Below are positions 34,644-46,217 of a DNA stretch of 64,000 nt, one piece after another. The notes beneath the pieces were generated by a model. That model did not search any database and was not told the DNA's origin. It saw only the letters and a list, made by a program, of their open reading frames with translations. The stretch spans positions 62,001 to 126,000 of the forward strand of contig JADZCT010000038.1 in assembly GCA_020851455.1 (NCBI GenBank). The letters are read 5' to 3'. The translations under genes and the position numbers were made by a program. This stretch comes from Gemmatimonadaceae bacterium (GTDB lineage: Bacteria > Gemmatimonadota > Gemmatimonadetes > Gemmatimonadales > Gemmatimonadaceae). The first letter of the stretch is position 1, and each line of letters begins with the position of its first letter.

Positions 34644-36470
34644 TCACGGCGTGAGCGAATGCCAGTAGGTGGTGATGCTGAAGTTGGTCGGCTCCACTTC
34701 GTAGTAATGACCCTTGGCGAAGTGGCCCGTCGTGGGGAAGTACGGCGGCGGGTTGGCGCCCGCGCACGCGTCGTACTGGTAGCGCTTGATGTAGCCTTCG
34801 CCACTCGTCAGGCCCACGGCGCCACGCTGGTACTGGATGATGCCACCCGTGAGGTAGAGGCAGCCACGGCCCGTGTTGGCGCCTTCGCACTTCTCCGCGG
34901 TCTGCGATCCCGTGTTGTAGCTCTGGGCAGTGAAGTTGCTGAGGGCAAGAACCACGCCCTGGACAAACTCGTCGCCGCTGCGGTTCGCCCAGGTTCGCGC
35001 TCCCGAACCAGTGCCGCCTGCCGAGGTCCATGGCGCGTTCAGCAGGTTGTTTGCCATGATAACGTCGTTGCCGCTGAAGATGCCGAGGATGTCGCGGACG
35101 GCCGAATTGCACGGAACCGTGCCGCCCGGGTTGGTCACGTACGTGACGTTGTCGGCGATGATGATGTTGCCGGTCGCCGCAAGGGTGATCTTGCCCCGCA
35201 CGACTCCACTGATCGCGACCTTGCCGGTAACGTGGATGACGCCTTTGAAGTTCGGGTTCAGGGCGCGGCTGATCGGCCAGAGGTAGGCAGCGTCGTCGGG
35301 CCGCGCGGCGGTGACGCGCGGGTCAACGGCGCCCGTCCACGGCAGCCATGACCCGTACGAGTCCGTCGCCAGGAACTTCCCCGGCGGAGTAGTGCCGTCG
35401 TTCAGGATATTCGAGCCGCCCAGGTAGCAGTTCCGGCTCGTGCCGTTGTCAATGGCCCATCCGGCTTTGTCCTGCGTGCTCCCGCTCGCATGGCTCGCGA
35501 ATCGCTTGAAGAACGTGTGGCTGCCCGTGCCCGTGGCCGACACATGTCCGCAGTTGGCCGACGCCTGCATGGCGGCGGAGGAGGTTGGCGGCGTCGCAAC
35601 TACCCACGCCGCGCCAGCGGCGGTCAGGGGCGACTTGGCGGTGTACACTTTCATGAACCCTTCGTCCGGCCCGTCCATCCTGCCATCGCCGTTGAGATCC
35701 ACGGCCACGAACTCGATCCTCATCGTCGCCTGACCTTCATCGCCGAGCGACGAGCTCGTAAGCGCGGTACCGCCAATGGTGGCCTGCACCTTCAGTTTGT
35801 TGAGGTCGGCCACCGTGGGGAACGGCACCGCAGGCACGTTCTCGATGTACTTGGGGCTTGCCCGGTAGTCGCCGGAAGCGCGGCTGGTGATCGTCTGTGC
35901 CGTACGGACGGTGCCGAAGAACGTTGCCCCGGTTCCGGCCGCCACAGCCTCGAGCTGGATGTTGTCGTTCGAGAAAACCGGCCCGTAAAGCACGTCGTTC
36001 TTGCCGAAGACGATCGCGCCCTCGACGTCCGTGAAGTACGCGAACTTGGCGAAACTCTCCTGCGCGGTCTCTGCGCGCCGGACGATCCGGTTGCCGTTCG
36101 CGTCCTGCACTACCGTGACAACGCTTCCGAACACGCCGTACTGGCCTGACGTGATGCCCGTCGGCCCCACGTAGGTTGACCGCTTCACCCCGGGGATCTT
36201 CGATCCGGCTGCGTCGGTGACGTCCACCGCGTTCTCGTAGACGACGTACCCCGTGTCGGGGTAGAGCGCCTTGCTCGCGTTCAGCGCCGACCGCGCCTGC
36301 TCGAGGCCGGCATCGGCAACCGACTCGAGCATGCTGAGCCGGTTGTGGTACTTGGCGATGAGCTGCGTATTGAGCCCGAGGAACGATGCCCCCGCCGCTA
36401 TGGCGGCAACGGCGACGACCACGAGGAGTACGATGACCAGCGCGATACCGCGCCTGGGCTTGGGATGCAT
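34644..36470 (-). CDS. PilX-like type IV pilus assembly protein
   Basis: A 608-residue protein starting with a basic leader MHPKPRRG and then a hydrophobic helix IALVIVLLVVVAVAAIAAG, as in PilX N-terminal domains. The body is long and beta-rich with several cysteines and segments such as AIVFGKNDVLYGPVFSNDNI and GVIHVTGKVAISGVV, which recall DUF4900-type proteins. Its start lies 73 bp inside the end of the PilW-like gene. It is the last gene of a four-gene prepilin set, which probably makes a pilus-tip or priming complex at the inner membrane. Confidence 0.78.
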   Translation of the reverse strand: MHPKPRRGIALVIVLLVVVAVAAIAAGASFLGLNTQLIAKYHNRLSMLESVADAGLEQARSALNASKALYPDTGYVVYENAVDVTDAAGSKIPGVKRSTYVGPTGITSGQYGVFGSVVTVVQDANGNRIVRRAETAQESFAKFAYFTDVEGAIVFGKNDVLYGPVFSNDNIQLEAVAAGTGATFFGTVRTAQTITSRASGDYRASPKYIENVPAVPFPTVADLNKLKVQATIGGTALTSSSLGDEGQATMRIEFVAVDLNGDGRMDGPDEGFMKVYTAKSPLTAAGAAWVVATPPTSSAAMQASANCGHVSATGTGSHTFFKRFASHASGSTQDKAGWAIDNGTSRNCYLGGSNILNDGTTPPGKFLATDSYGSWLPWTGAVDPRVTAARPDDAAYLWPISRALNPNFKGVIHVTGKVAISGVVRGKITLAATGNIIIADNVTYVTNPGGTVPCNSAVRDILGIFSGNDVIMANNLLNAPWTSAGGTGSGARTWANRSGDEFVQGVVLALSNFTAQSYNTGSQTAEKCEGANTGRGCLYLTGGIIQYQRGAVGLTSGEGYIKRYQYDACAGANPPPYFPTTGHFAKGHYYEVEPTNFSITTYWHSLTP

Positions 36471-37663
36471 GGGTTCCGTCCGCAGTACGGGATGGTTACG
36501 GAGTTCGAGACGCGTTGCGGCGAAAGCGATGGCGTGCAGTCCTGCGCCGCGACGGCGTAGTAGTAAACCGTGCCGCTGGTGAGCGTGCCGTCGCTGAATG
36601 TGTAGGTTGCCGAGCCGCCGGGTATGGTAACGTAGGGGTCGCCCCAGTCACTGACGCTCGACGGGCGTTTCCATACGACGTAACGCTGGACGTCCTTCTC
36701 GCCTGCGGTCTCGTCCACCGAGGCCGCCCAGGTGAGCGTGACCACCGGGCTGCCTGACGACGTCGAGACGCTCGCTACCGGCGTGGACGAGAAAAGCGGC
36801 ACGTCACCGCAACTGCTCGTATTCGCCAGGCCGACGTTCGGCAGCGTGATCATACGCGTCACCGCGCGGAAACGCTCCTTCGCGCCCGACTGCGCGTTGG
36901 TGACCGTGAAGTTGACGCGCACCGCGCGCAAGCTGTCAATCCGAGCCAGGACGCCGGTATCCGCCGTGGAGAGGTGGATCGGGACGGTATGCCGCCAGGG
37001 AAGCCCCGCCGTTACCTGCACCAGCGATCCCGTTCCGCCGGCCGGCGGCGTGACGACGCGGTAGTACTGGAAGAACGGGACGCCGGTGGTCTTCAGTACG
37101 TTCGTCGCGATGACTTCCGGCGCGAGCGTGTTGATCCGGCGGTAGATCACGTAGTCATCGGTCCGCGGCGTGCTCGAATCGGCCGCGAAATAGAACGAGA
37201 TCGTCTCCGCGTTGCTGTTCACCGCGCCGACCATGTAGTTCGTGTCGGGGTACATGATGCTCGTGTACGGTATGCGAATTTGCGACGTCTTCTTCAGCGC
37301 CATCACGGCGCTGTCCGGCGCGTCGGGGTTGTAGTACACGGCCTCGACGTCGCCAAGGGTGTTCGTCCAGTAGTTCGCGTTGAAGACGATGGCGCTGTCG
37401 CTGACGTAGATCATCTGGGGCTGCATGTCGGGCGCGCCGGCGCCGGAGGTCCGCATGTCCTTCTCCATCTCGTTGATCGCGAATCGGCCGTTCTGGTACA
37501 TGGCGACCCGCTCGCTGCCGAGGCTGAAGCTCCGGCTCTCGGCGTTCAGCACCTTGAGCGCCCCCGCCATGACGAAGCCGAAGATCACGATGGCAATCAT
37601 CATCTCGATGAGCGTCATGCCGCGGCGCGTAGCCGCGCGTGCACGCATGGCGACGATAGTCAT
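36398..37663 (-). CDS. PilW-like prepilin with a C-terminal fibronectin-III-like domain
   Basis: A 421-residue prepilin. The type IV N-terminus is RRGMTLIEMMIAIVIFGFVMAGALKV; cleavage would fall after G15 and E is at +5. The central part matches PilW-like minor pilins. Residues from about 295 to 400 form an Fn3-like unit: VVTLTWAASVDETAGEKDVQ, then RYVVWKRPS, TLTSGTVYYYAVAAQDC and SNSVTIPY. That is unusual for a PilW protein and suggests an adhesive or spacer domain. It overlaps PilV-like by 4 bp and PilX-like by 73 bp. Confidence 0.8.
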   Translation of the reverse strand: MTIVAMRARAATRRGMTLIEMMIAIVIFGFVMAGALKVLNAESRSFSLGSERVAMYQNGRFAINEMEKDMRTSGAGAPDMQPQMIYVSDSAIVFNANYWTNTLGDVEAVYYNPDAPDSAVMALKKTSQIRIPYTSIMYPDTNYMVGAVNSNAETISFYFAADSSTPRTDDYVIYRRINTLAPEVIATNVLKTTGVPFFQYYRVVTPPAGGTGSLVQVTAGLPWRHTVPIHLSTADTGVLARIDSLRAVRVNFTVTNAQSGAKERFRAVTRMITLPNVGLANTSSCGDVPLFSSTPVASVSTSSGSPVVTLTWAASVDETAGEKDVQRYVVWKRPSSVSDWGDPYVTIPGGSATYTFSDGTLTSGTVYYYAVAAQDCTPSLSPQRVSNSVTIPYCGRNPCIPSPGAVSRWSSYSSWSSPLPP

Positions 37664-38034
37664 GGGGCCGCCACCACGATCGTGCGGGCAATAGGAGTCA
37701 GCAGGCCAGGGCCGCTAACCTTGACCGTCACCTTCTTGTAGTCGTTGCCGCTGGTCGTCACCTGGGCCACCGTCGTGATCCGGCTGAATCCCGGCAGCGT
37801 GGGGAATGACGACTCTGTCGCCGCGTACTTCGTCGCGAGCGAGTCGTAGGCGGGATCGGCGCGCACCTGGTCGGTGCGGTCCGTCACGAGCTGGATGGCC
37901 GCCTGCTCGCGGTCGCTCGTCGCCGTCACGTGAACCGTCTTCGCCGTGAGCGTCGTCAGCGAAACGATGACGCCCAGCAGGATTGACAGCGCTATGACGA
38001 CCTCGATCAGCGTGAATCCGTTGCGATTAGTCAT
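37660..38034 (-). CDS. PilV-like prepilin
   Basis: A 124-residue small prepilin. It starts MTNRNGFTLIEVVIALSILLGVIVSL, with cleavage expected after G6 and glutamate at +5. The ATG at 38034 is chosen because it gives the standard short leader peptide; upstream codons in the same frame belong to the preceding gene's sequence. It lies 2 bp behind the FimT/GspH-like gene and overlaps the PilW-like start by 4 bp. Proteins of this kind prime pilus assembly and shape its tip. Confidence 0.85.
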   Translation of the reverse strand: MTNRNGFTLIEVVIALSILLGVIVSLTTLTAKTVHVTATSDREQAAIQLVTDRTDQVRADPAYDSLATKYAATESSFPTLPGFSRITTVAQVTTSGNDYKKVTVKVSGPGLLTPIARTIVVAAP

Positions 38035-38036
38035 GG

Positions 38037-38606
38037 CTAGAAGACCTTCGTCCATGTTCCGCCGGAGGCATACCGCCACCATTGCGACCGGCCCGTTGCC
38101 CGCTCCACGAGCAGAGCGCGCGCATCCTGCGGCCTGTTGGTTCCCCGCGACGCCGTGACCGTGGTGATGTAGAAGCTCGCCGCCTCGCTCGCGCTCCCGT
38201 CACGGTGGAACACCACTGCCTGGAACCCGGAAAGCGCCTTCGTGATGTTCACGTTGCCGCTTCCGGCTCCCGCCATCGTCGCGGCGCCCCCGCGGCCAAA
38301 GACGATTCCCTCGCCCAGCCGGACAGGCCGCATCGGCTCGCCCGTGTCAATCGTCCCGTTGTTGTTCCGGTCGGAATGAACGCGAAGAAGCTGGCCGACC
38401 GTGTCGAAGTACACGATCATGTCGTGCTGCTCCGTCACTGCCTGGCGCTGCGCGGTAAGCATCGTCGTCCCGATCGCCTGGACGGCGCCATTGACGCGGA
38501 ACCGCTGCACGTCAATGCGCGGCAGGGCAACCGCGACCAGGATCCCCAGAACCGCGACCACGATCATCAGTTCTACGACGGTGAATCCTCTACGGAACTG
38601 GCGCAT
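38037..38606 (-). CDS. FimT/GspH-like prepilin
   Basis: A 189-residue prepilin with leader MRQFRRGFTVVELMIVVAVLGILVAVALPRI (cleavage after G7, E at +5). This is the pattern of FimT/GspH pseudopilins. ATG 38606 is chosen since it has GGAGGAGAG just upstream. It is the first gene of the four-gene prepilin operon; a 185-bp gap separates it from the upstream NtrC-type regulator. FimT-like proteins in other bacteria bind DNA during natural transformation, but nothing here shows that function. Confidence 0.85.
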   Translation of the reverse strand: MRQFRRGFTVVELMIVVAVLGILVAVALPRIDVQRFRVNGAVQAIGTTMLTAQRQAVTEQHDMIVYFDTVGQLLRVHSDRNNNGTIDTGEPMRPVRLGEGIVFGRGGAATMAGAGSGNVNITKALSGFQAVVFHRDGSASEAASFYITTVTASRGTNRPQDARALLVERATGRSQWWRYASGGTWTKVF

Positions 38607-38791
38607 CTCTCCTCCGGCCTGATGTATCATCATTTTCCATGCCACCAAGCAAGTGACTGGAGGCTAATGACTTACGTTACAGGATGTATGGTCTGGGGTA
38701 TGCAACAAACTGCACCAGCGCAGCATTCTGCACTGTACGCGTACAGACCGCGGAGCGTAGGATGCCTGGTGTCGCGCGTGGGGATCGTGCC
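38607..38791 (-). promoter_or_regulatory. Control region of the prepilin operon
   Basis: This 185-bp gap lies between the response regulator and the first prepilin. It holds a perfect 14-bp palindrome CTGTACGCGTACAG (38733-38746), a candidate operator. Leftward from it, CTGGTGCAGTTTGTTGCAT resembles a sigma-54 -24/-12 element but with GG and GC 11 rather than 10 bases apart. No exact sigma-54 promoter was found. Confidence 0.4.
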
Positions 38792-40165
38792 CTATCCGAG
38801 TTCGTGGTGCCGGATTTTGTAGAACAGCGTCCGCAAGCTGACGCCCAGGGCCGCGGCTGCCTCGCGACGGTTTCCGCCGGCGGATTCGAGCGCCGCGGCA
38901 ATTGCCCTGCGTTCAGCGGCAGCCACGGCGGCCTCGAGTGTGTGCGGTGCCGCGCCCGCCTCACGCGCCGAATCGTCCAGATCGGCGCCGTGGCGGGCCC
39001 GGGATCCGGGCGGCGATGACAGGTCATGCGGGCCGAGCACCGACCGTTCGCTGAGCACCACGGCCCGTTCCAGGCAGTGTTCCAGTTCACGGACATTCCC
39101 GCGCCACGGCTGCGCCTCCAGCCACGCCACGGCCTCGTCACTCAGCGTTGCGGCCCGTCCCAGCCGCGACTCCAGGCGCGCCATGAAATGGCGCGCAAGG
39201 GGCGCGATGTCGCCGCGGCGCTCGCGCAGCGGCGCGAGGTGGATCGCCACGACGTTGAGCCGGTAAAAGAGGTCAGCCCTGAACACGCCCGCTGCGGCTT
39301 CGGCTTCCAGGTTCCGCGCGGTGGCGGCGACGAGGCGCACGTCCACGCGCCTGGTCTTCTTGTCGCCCACGCGGCGCACCTCGCCGTCCTGGAGCACGCG
39401 CAGCAGCTTCGCCTGCAGTTCCAGCGGGAGCTCGCCGATCTCGTCGAGGAAGAGCGTGCCGCCGTCGGCCTGCTCGAACAGGCCCGGCTTGTCGCCGACG
39501 GCGCCGGTGAACGCGCCGCGCACGTGCCCGAAGAGCTCCGACTCCAGAAGCGCGGCCGGTATGGCGGCGCAGTTGACAGCCACGAAAGCCGCCGCGGCGC
39601 GCGAGCCGGCCCGGTGAATTGCCTGGGCGATGACTTCCTTGCCCGTTCCGCTGTCGCCCGTGACCAGCACCGTGACGCGCTGGTCGGCGACGCGCGCCAC
39701 GATGTCGAGCGCAGCCCGCATCTGGGAGCTCTCGGCGACGATGGCCCGCGACGCAGGAGCCGCCTCGATCTGTGCGCGCAGCCGGGCGACGTCGTGGCGC
39801 AGCCGCTCGCGTTCCTCCGCCTTTCGCAGCGTGAGGATCACCTCATCCGGCCGGAACGGTTTCGGGATGTAGTCGTAGGCGCCCTCCTTCATTGCGTTGA
39901 GCGCAGCCTCCTCGCCTCCGTACGCGCTCATCATGATGACCAGGGCGGTTCCGCCCGCTTCGCGGTACCGCCGCAGAAACTCGAGTCCGCCCACCCCGGC
40001 CATACGCACGTCGCAGAGGATGAGGTCGAACAGCTCGCCACCGGCCCGCGCGAGCGCGGCCGCGCCTTCCGACTCGGTCACGACGTCGTAGCCAGCGTCC
40101 GAGAGAAGAAGGCGCAGTCCCTGCCTGAGGCCGCCCTCGTCGTCCACCACGAGCACGCGGCTCAC
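38792..40165 (-). CDS. NtrC/PilR-type sigma-54-dependent response regulator
   Basis: A 457-residue activator with three parts. The receiver has phosphoacceptor D52 (LILCDVRM). The AAA+ domain has Walker A GDSGTGKE, the sigma-54 contact loop GAFTGA and Walker [15 protein letters not shown]-terminal Fis-type HTH ends the protein ([20 protein letters not shown]). The GTG start at 40165 overlaps the kinase stop by 4 bp and is the first start in front of the receiver. It should activate RpoN promoters after phosphorylation. The prepilin genes lie directly downstream, so they are the best candidate targets. Confidence 0.93.
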   Translation of the reverse strand: MSRVLVVDDEGGLRQGLRLLLSDAGYDVVTESEGAAALARAGGELFDLILCDVRMAGVGGLEFLRRYREAGGTALVIMMSAYGGEEAALNAMKEGAYDYIPKPFRPDEVILTLRKAEERERLRHDVARLRAQIEAAPASRAIVAESSQMRAALDIVARVADQRVTVLVTGDSGTGKEVIAQAIHRAGSRAAAAFVAVNCAAIPAALLESELFGHVRGAFTGAVGDKPGLFEQADGGTLFLDEIGELPLELQAKLLRVLQDGEVRRVGDKKTRRVDVRLVAATARNLEAEAAAGVFRADLFYRLNVVAIHLAPLRERRGDIAPLARHFMARLESRLGRAATLSDEAVAWLEAQPWRGNVRELEHCLERAVVLSERSVLGPHDLSSPPGSRARHGADLDDSAREAGAAPHTLEAAVAAAERRAIAAALESAGGNRREAAAALGVSLRTLFYKIRHHELG

Positions 40166-41373
40166 GGATCCGGCCCGGCTGCGGGGAAGAACATCTTGAA
40201 CGCTGCTCCTCCTTCGCGGGCTGTGTCCACCCACACCACCCCGCCAAGCTCCTCCACGGCGCGCGCCACTATCGCGAGGCCCAGCCCAGTGCCTCGTCCG
40301 GGTTCCTTGGTGGTGAAGAACGGCTCGAAGATGCGCTCGCGGTCCTCGGCCGGGACTCCGGGGCCGTCGTCTGCGACGAAGATGAGCACGCCGTGGGTGC
40401 CGGCGGCGAACTCGACCCGCACGGGACGCGACTCGGGTGCCCGGGGGAACGTCGCCTTCTGGTCGTCGGTCGCGCGGCTCGCGCTTGACTCACGCGGAGG
40501 CCGCCAGTCCCAGCGCCGCGCGCCCACTACTATCGTTCCGCCCGGGGTCGCGTCCGCCGCGTTCAGGACCGTGTTCACGATCGCCTGCCGAAGTAGGTGC
40601 GGCCGCGCCCGGATCGCCGGAAGGCCGTCGGGGAGGTCGAGCGCCGCCTTGACCTCCTTCAGCGCGCCCTGGGCGTCGAGGAGTGCGTATGCGCCGCGCA
40701 CGCTCTCCGCCGGCTGCACGACTTCCGCGGCGGAGTCGCCCTGCCGGGCGTAGTCGAGCAGGCTGCGAACGATCTCGTCTATGCGCCCGAGCTCGGTCTG
40801 GATTCCCGCCACGACCTCGGGGTCGGCGCCGCGTCTGCGGAGCACGTCCACGTACGTTCCAATCGCGCCGAGCGGGTTGCCGACCTCGTGCGCGATGCCG
40901 GCGGCGACGCGGCCCATCGTCGCGAGCTTCTCCGTGCGCACGAGCTGTCCCTGGGCATCGAGCAGGAAGTCGGTCATCCGGTTGATGCGCTCGCCGAGCG
41001 CGGCGAAATCGCTCGTCTCCGCGTCCGGGGCGCGCGCGGCCAGGTCGCCGCTGGCCACGGCATCCGCCGTCTCCACGATGCGCTGCATCGGGGTGAGCAC
41101 GAGCCGCGTCACGAGGTAGTGGCCGAACGCAAGGAAAACTGCGACGTCCACGGTAACGAAGCCAAGGATGAACGGCATCATGCGGTCCGGAGCCGCGAGG
41201 TTCACGAGCACGCTCGTGAGCGCCACCAGCAGCAGAGCTACTGCCGCGAGGAACGCAAGGTTGAGCAGCAGCTCGGTCCGGAGCGCGGGTCGGCGTGGCA
41301 TGCCTGACCGCAATATGTCCGGCAGCGGGCGCGGAGCAAGCTCGCGGCCAGCGGGCTCGCTGCGGGGCCGCAT
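40162..41373 (-). CDS. Membrane sensor histidine kinase (PilS/NtrB-like partner)
   Basis: A 403-residue kinase. Two membrane segments (about 35-60 and 66-90) are joined by a very short periplasmic loop. A HAMP domain follows (about 92-140), then HisKA with H162 in [11 protein letters not shown] and a HATPase with [22 protein letters not shown] and [10 protein letters not shown] start at ATG 41301 is an alternative. The short loop suggests it senses a membrane or intramembrane signal rather than a soluble ligand. It is coupled to the NtrC-type regulator by a GTGA overlap. Confidence 0.9.
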   Translation of the reverse strand: MRPRSEPAGRELAPRPLPDILRSGMPRRPALRTELLLNLAFLAAVALLLVALTSVLVNLAAPDRMMPFILGFVTVDVAVFLAFGHYLVTRLVLTPMQRIVETADAVASGDLAARAPDAETSDFAALGERINRMTDFLLDAQGQLVRTEKLATMGRVAAGIAHEVGNPLGAIGTYVDVLRRRGADPEVVAGIQTELGRIDEIVRSLLDYARQGDSAAEVVQPAESVRGAYALLDAQGALKEVKAALDLPDGLPAIRARPHLLRQAIVNTVLNAADATPGGTIVVGARRWDWRPPRESSASRATDDQKATFPRAPESRPVRVEFAAGTHGVLIFVADDGPGVPAEDRERIFEPFFTTKEPGRGTGLGLAIVARAVEELGGVVWVDTAREGGAAFKMFFPAAGPDP

Positions 41374-41377
41374 CGAG

Positions 41378-42403
41378 TCAGTCGCCGCGCGAGGCTGCCA
41401 CGGCCGCGCGCGCGGCGGCCTGCACGCGCTCGCGCACGTCCTGCAGCGAGCCGTTCACCAGCGCGCCAGCAGCACGTGCGTGGCCGCCGCCGCCGAACGA
41501 TCGGGCGAGGAGATTCGCGTCAATGCCGGCGATCGAGCGAAACGAGACCTTCACCCGACCGTGCCCAAGGTCGCGGAAGAGGAGGGCCAGGCGGGTTCCG
41601 GCGATGGACCTCGGATATTCCGCGAGGCCGTCGAGTTCGTCGGCGCTCACGCCATGACGATCGAGCGCGCTCGCGGGAATCGCCACCGACGCGACGCCGG
41701 CGGGATCAACATCGAGGGTCTCGAGCACTTCGCGCAGCAGGTGAAGGCGGCCGACGCTCATGGATGCGTAGATTCGGCGGTACATCACCTCCGGGTCCAC
41801 CCCTGCGGCCACGAGCCGCGACGCCAGCGCGAGGCAACGCGCCGTGGTGTTGCTGAACCGGAACCCCCCTGTATCGGTGAGCAGCGCCGTGTAGAGCGCG
41901 GTCGCTATGTGCGGTGTGATTTCCAGCCCCGCCGTAACCGCGATGTCGTAGATGAGTTCGCCCGCGGCGCATGCGGACGCGTCAACGACGCCGACGCCGC
42001 CCGGGAGCTCGTCGCCCGGCGGATGGTGGTCAATCACCAGCGGAGGGAGTGGCAGCGCGCGCGCGGCCGGAGCCAGCGCGCCCATCCGGTCCACGGTTCC
42101 GATGTCCACGATAACGAGCCGGCCGGCCGCCGCGAGCGCCGCGGCGCCGCGCGCAGATTCGTCGCGCACCCCGCCATCCAGCAGGTACGAGTACATCGCC
42201 GGCCACGGCGTGGGGTTGACGATGACCGCGTCAATGCCCTTCTGCGCCAGGAGCAGCGCAAGCGCGGCCTCCGAGCCACAGCCGTCGCCGTCCGCGCTCA
42301 CGTGCGTGGAGATTGCGACGCTCCGCGCTGCGAAGAGGCGCGGCAGGAGTGCGTCAAGCGGGGCGCGGCGGCCCGCCGGAACGGCGGCTATGTCGTCAAC
42401 CAT
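41378..42403 (-). CDS. DHH-family phosphoesterase (NrnA-like)
   Basis: A 341-residue DHH/DHHA1 protein. Metal-binding motifs are STHVSADGDGCGSE, VIVDIGT, the DHH triad in VIDHHPPGD, and the DHHA1 GGGHARAAGA. NrnA-type enzymes degrade nanoRNA (2-5 nt) and, in some bacteria, pAp or cyclic dinucleotides. Length and motif spacing fit NrnA rather than RecJ or GdpP. It is 4 bp upstream of the histidine kinase gene, so the phosphoesterase-kinase-regulator order forms one transcript. A link between pilus control and nanoRNA turnover is only suggested. Confidence 0.88.
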   Translation of the reverse strand: MVDDIAAVPAGRRAPLDALLPRLFAARSVAISTHVSADGDGCGSEAALALLLAQKGIDAVIVNPTPWPAMYSYLLDGGVRDESARGAAALAAAGRLVIVDIGTVDRMGALAPAARALPLPPLVIDHHPPGDELPGGVGVVDASACAAGELIYDIAVTAGLEITPHIATALYTALLTDTGGFRFSNTTARCLALASRLVAAGVDPEVMYRRIYASMSVGRLHLLREVLETLDVDPAGVASVAIPASALDRHGVSADELDGLAEYPRSIAGTRLALLFRDLGHGRVKVSFRSIAGIDANLLARSFGGGGHARAAGALVNGSLQDVRERVQAAARAAVAASRGD

Positions 42404-42474
42404 GCGCGATCAGAAGAGAAAAGAGAAGCGGCACCCGACCGGAAGCTGGCCGGGCGCCGCCTGAAAACTATCAG

Positions 42475-43947
42475 CTACTCGCGCTGAGCCGCCGTCTGGT
42501 TGGCGAGCTTCGAGTGGTGGCGCCCGTACATAAAGTAGATGCCGAGGCCGATCGCCATCCAGATCCCCAGCCGCAGCCACGTCGCCAGCGGGAGGAATGC
42601 CATCATGAAGAGGCAGATGAGGATGCCGAGGATCGGAACGAGGGGCACGAGCGGCGTCTTGAAGGCGCGCGGGATGTCCGGGCTGCGCACGCGCATCACC
42701 CAGACGCCCGCGCACACGATCACGAACGCCAGCAGCGTGCCAATGGAGACCAGCTCGCCGAGCACGTCAATCGGGAAGAGGCCGCCAACGACCATCGCCA
42801 CCGTGCCGGTGATGATCGTGGCAAGCCATGGCGTGCGGTACTTGTGGTGCACGCGGCCGAAGACCGGCGGGAGGAGGCCATCGCGCGACATGGCGTAGAA
42901 GATGCGCGGCTGGCCGAGCAGCATCACGAGTACGACCGACGAGAGTCCGGCGATCGCGCCGATGTTGATGAAATAGGTGAGCCACTTGAGCGCCGGGCCG
43001 GCTGCGTCTATCGCCACGAACACCGGGTGCGGAACGTTGAGGTCGGTGTAGTGGGTAAGCCCGGTCATCACCAGCGCCATCAGCATATAGAGCACGGTAC
43101 AGATGGCCAGCGATGCCAATATGCCTATCGGCAGGTCACGCCTGGGGTTCTTGGCTTCCTGCGCGGCGGTCGAGACGGCGTCGAACCCGATGTACGCGAA
43201 GAACACCACCGCCGAGCCGCGGACGATTCCCGTCCAGCCGAAGTGCCCGAAGCCCTCGGGCCCTTGTGGCGGGATGAACGGATGCCAGTTGGCGGTATTC
43301 ACGTACTGGAAGCCGAACGCGATCACTGCGATCACGATGCCGACCTTGATGAACACCGCGATGTTGTTGAACGTCGCGGACTCCTTGATCCCAACCACGA
43401 GCAGGAGAGTCAGCGCGGCGACGAGGAACATCGCGGGAAGGTTCACTATGGAGCCGGAGGCCTCGAACGACTTGCTCGCCTCGACCCACTTGAGCGGCGC
43501 GGACGCGACGGACGCAGGGATGTCGAAGCCGATCTCGTGCATGAGCGCCACGAAGTATCCCGACCAGCCGACGGAAACCGTTGATGCGGCGAAGAGGTAT
43601 TCGAGGATGAGATCCCAGCCGATGATCCAGGCCCAGAACTCGCCGAGGGTCGCGTATCCGTACGTATACGCCGACCCGGCGATCGGGATCATCGAGGCGA
43701 ACTCCGCGTAGCAGAGCCCTGCGAAGAGGCAACCGAATCCAGCGATGACGAAGCTGAACACGATGGCGGGCCCTGCGTACATCGCCGCGGCCTGCCCGGT
43801 GAGGACGAAGATACCGGCGCCGATAATCGCACCGATGCCGAGCAGGGTGAGGTTGAGCGCGCCAAGACTGCGCTTGAGCGAGTTCTCGCCTTCCTCGGAT
43901 GCCTCAGACATGAGCACGCTGAGGGGCTTCCTGGACAGCATCGTCAT
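42475..43947 (-). CDS. APC-family amino acid permease
   Basis: A 490-residue membrane protein. It opens LKRSLGALNLTLLGIGAIIGAGIFVLTG, the APC helix-1 substrate-binding motif. It continues with SFVIAGFGCLFAGLCYAEFA, YVNTANWHPFIP and FFAYIGFDAVSTAAQEAKNP. About 12-14 hydrophobic segments are expected. Closest in style to the cationic amino acid/YfnA group of APC transporters, it would import amino acids using ion gradients across the inner membrane. Its substrate is not evident. A 10-bp hairpin precedes it (43971-44004). Confidence 0.92.
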   Translation of the reverse strand: MTMLSRKPLSVLMSEASEEGENSLKRSLGALNLTLLGIGAIIGAGIFVLTGQAAAMYAGPAIVFSFVIAGFGCLFAGLCYAEFASMIPIAGSAYTYGYATLGEFWAWIIGWDLILEYLFAASTVSVGWSGYFVALMHEIGFDIPASVASAPLKWVEASKSFEASGSIVNLPAMFLVAALTLLLVVGIKESATFNNIAVFIKVGIVIAVIAFGFQYVNTANWHPFIPPQGPEGFGHFGWTGIVRGSAVVFFAYIGFDAVSTAAQEAKNPRRDLPIGILASLAICTVLYMLMALVMTGLTHYTDLNVPHPVFVAIDAAGPALKWLTYFINIGAIAGLSSVVLVMLLGQPRIFYAMSRDGLLPPVFGRVHHKYRTPWLATIITGTVAMVVGGLFPIDVLGELVSIGTLLAFVIVCAGVWVMRVRSPDIPRAFKTPLVPLVPILGILICLFMMAFLPLATWLRLGIWMAIGLGIYFMYGRHHSKLANQTAAQRE

Positions 43948-43970
43948 TGAGCAGGGCTCCCAAATTGACG

Positions 43971-44004
43971 CGGCGGAGCGTGCCCGATCAGTTCCGCTCC
44001 GCCG
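43971..44004 (-). promoter_or_regulatory. Perfect 10-bp inverted repeat upstream of the permease
   Basis: CGGCGGAGCG (43971-43980) and CGCTCCGCCG (43995-44004) pair around a 14-base loop, 24 bp upstream of the permease start. It may be a leader hairpin of the permease or the end of the guaB transcript. Confidence 0.4.
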
Positions 44005-44068
44005 TCAGGTTGACAAGCGTTGGACTGCGCGTGAAGCTGGCCCAGCGCATCGCACGTGTCAATAGAGC

Positions 44069-44115
44069 GCACTGAAAAAGTGCACAGGCGCGACGCGCCC
44101 GGTCATCGGCCGGGC
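44069..44115 (-). terminator. Possible terminator of guaB
   Basis: Behind guaB on the minus strand, CCGGGC/GCCCGG (44110-44115 with 44097-44102) is followed by a small stem with five Ts in its loop (GCACT/AGTGC, 44069-44083). The combination could stop transcription, but the T-run does not follow the first stem directly. Confidence 0.35.
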
Positions 44116-44127
44116 CGCGGTGGGCGA

Positions 44128-46171
<2,044 letters not shown>

Positions 46172-46217
46172 GGCAGGACCTTGTGAAGGGAGTGCGCCGG
46201 CGCGATACGGATCTGGC

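Noticed and set aside
38696-38722. Possible sigma-54 promoter for the prepilin operon (minus strand CTGGTGCAGTTTGTTGCAT)
   Set aside because: GG and GC are 11 rather than 10 bases apart; sigma-54 spacing is strict, so it is not called as a promoter.
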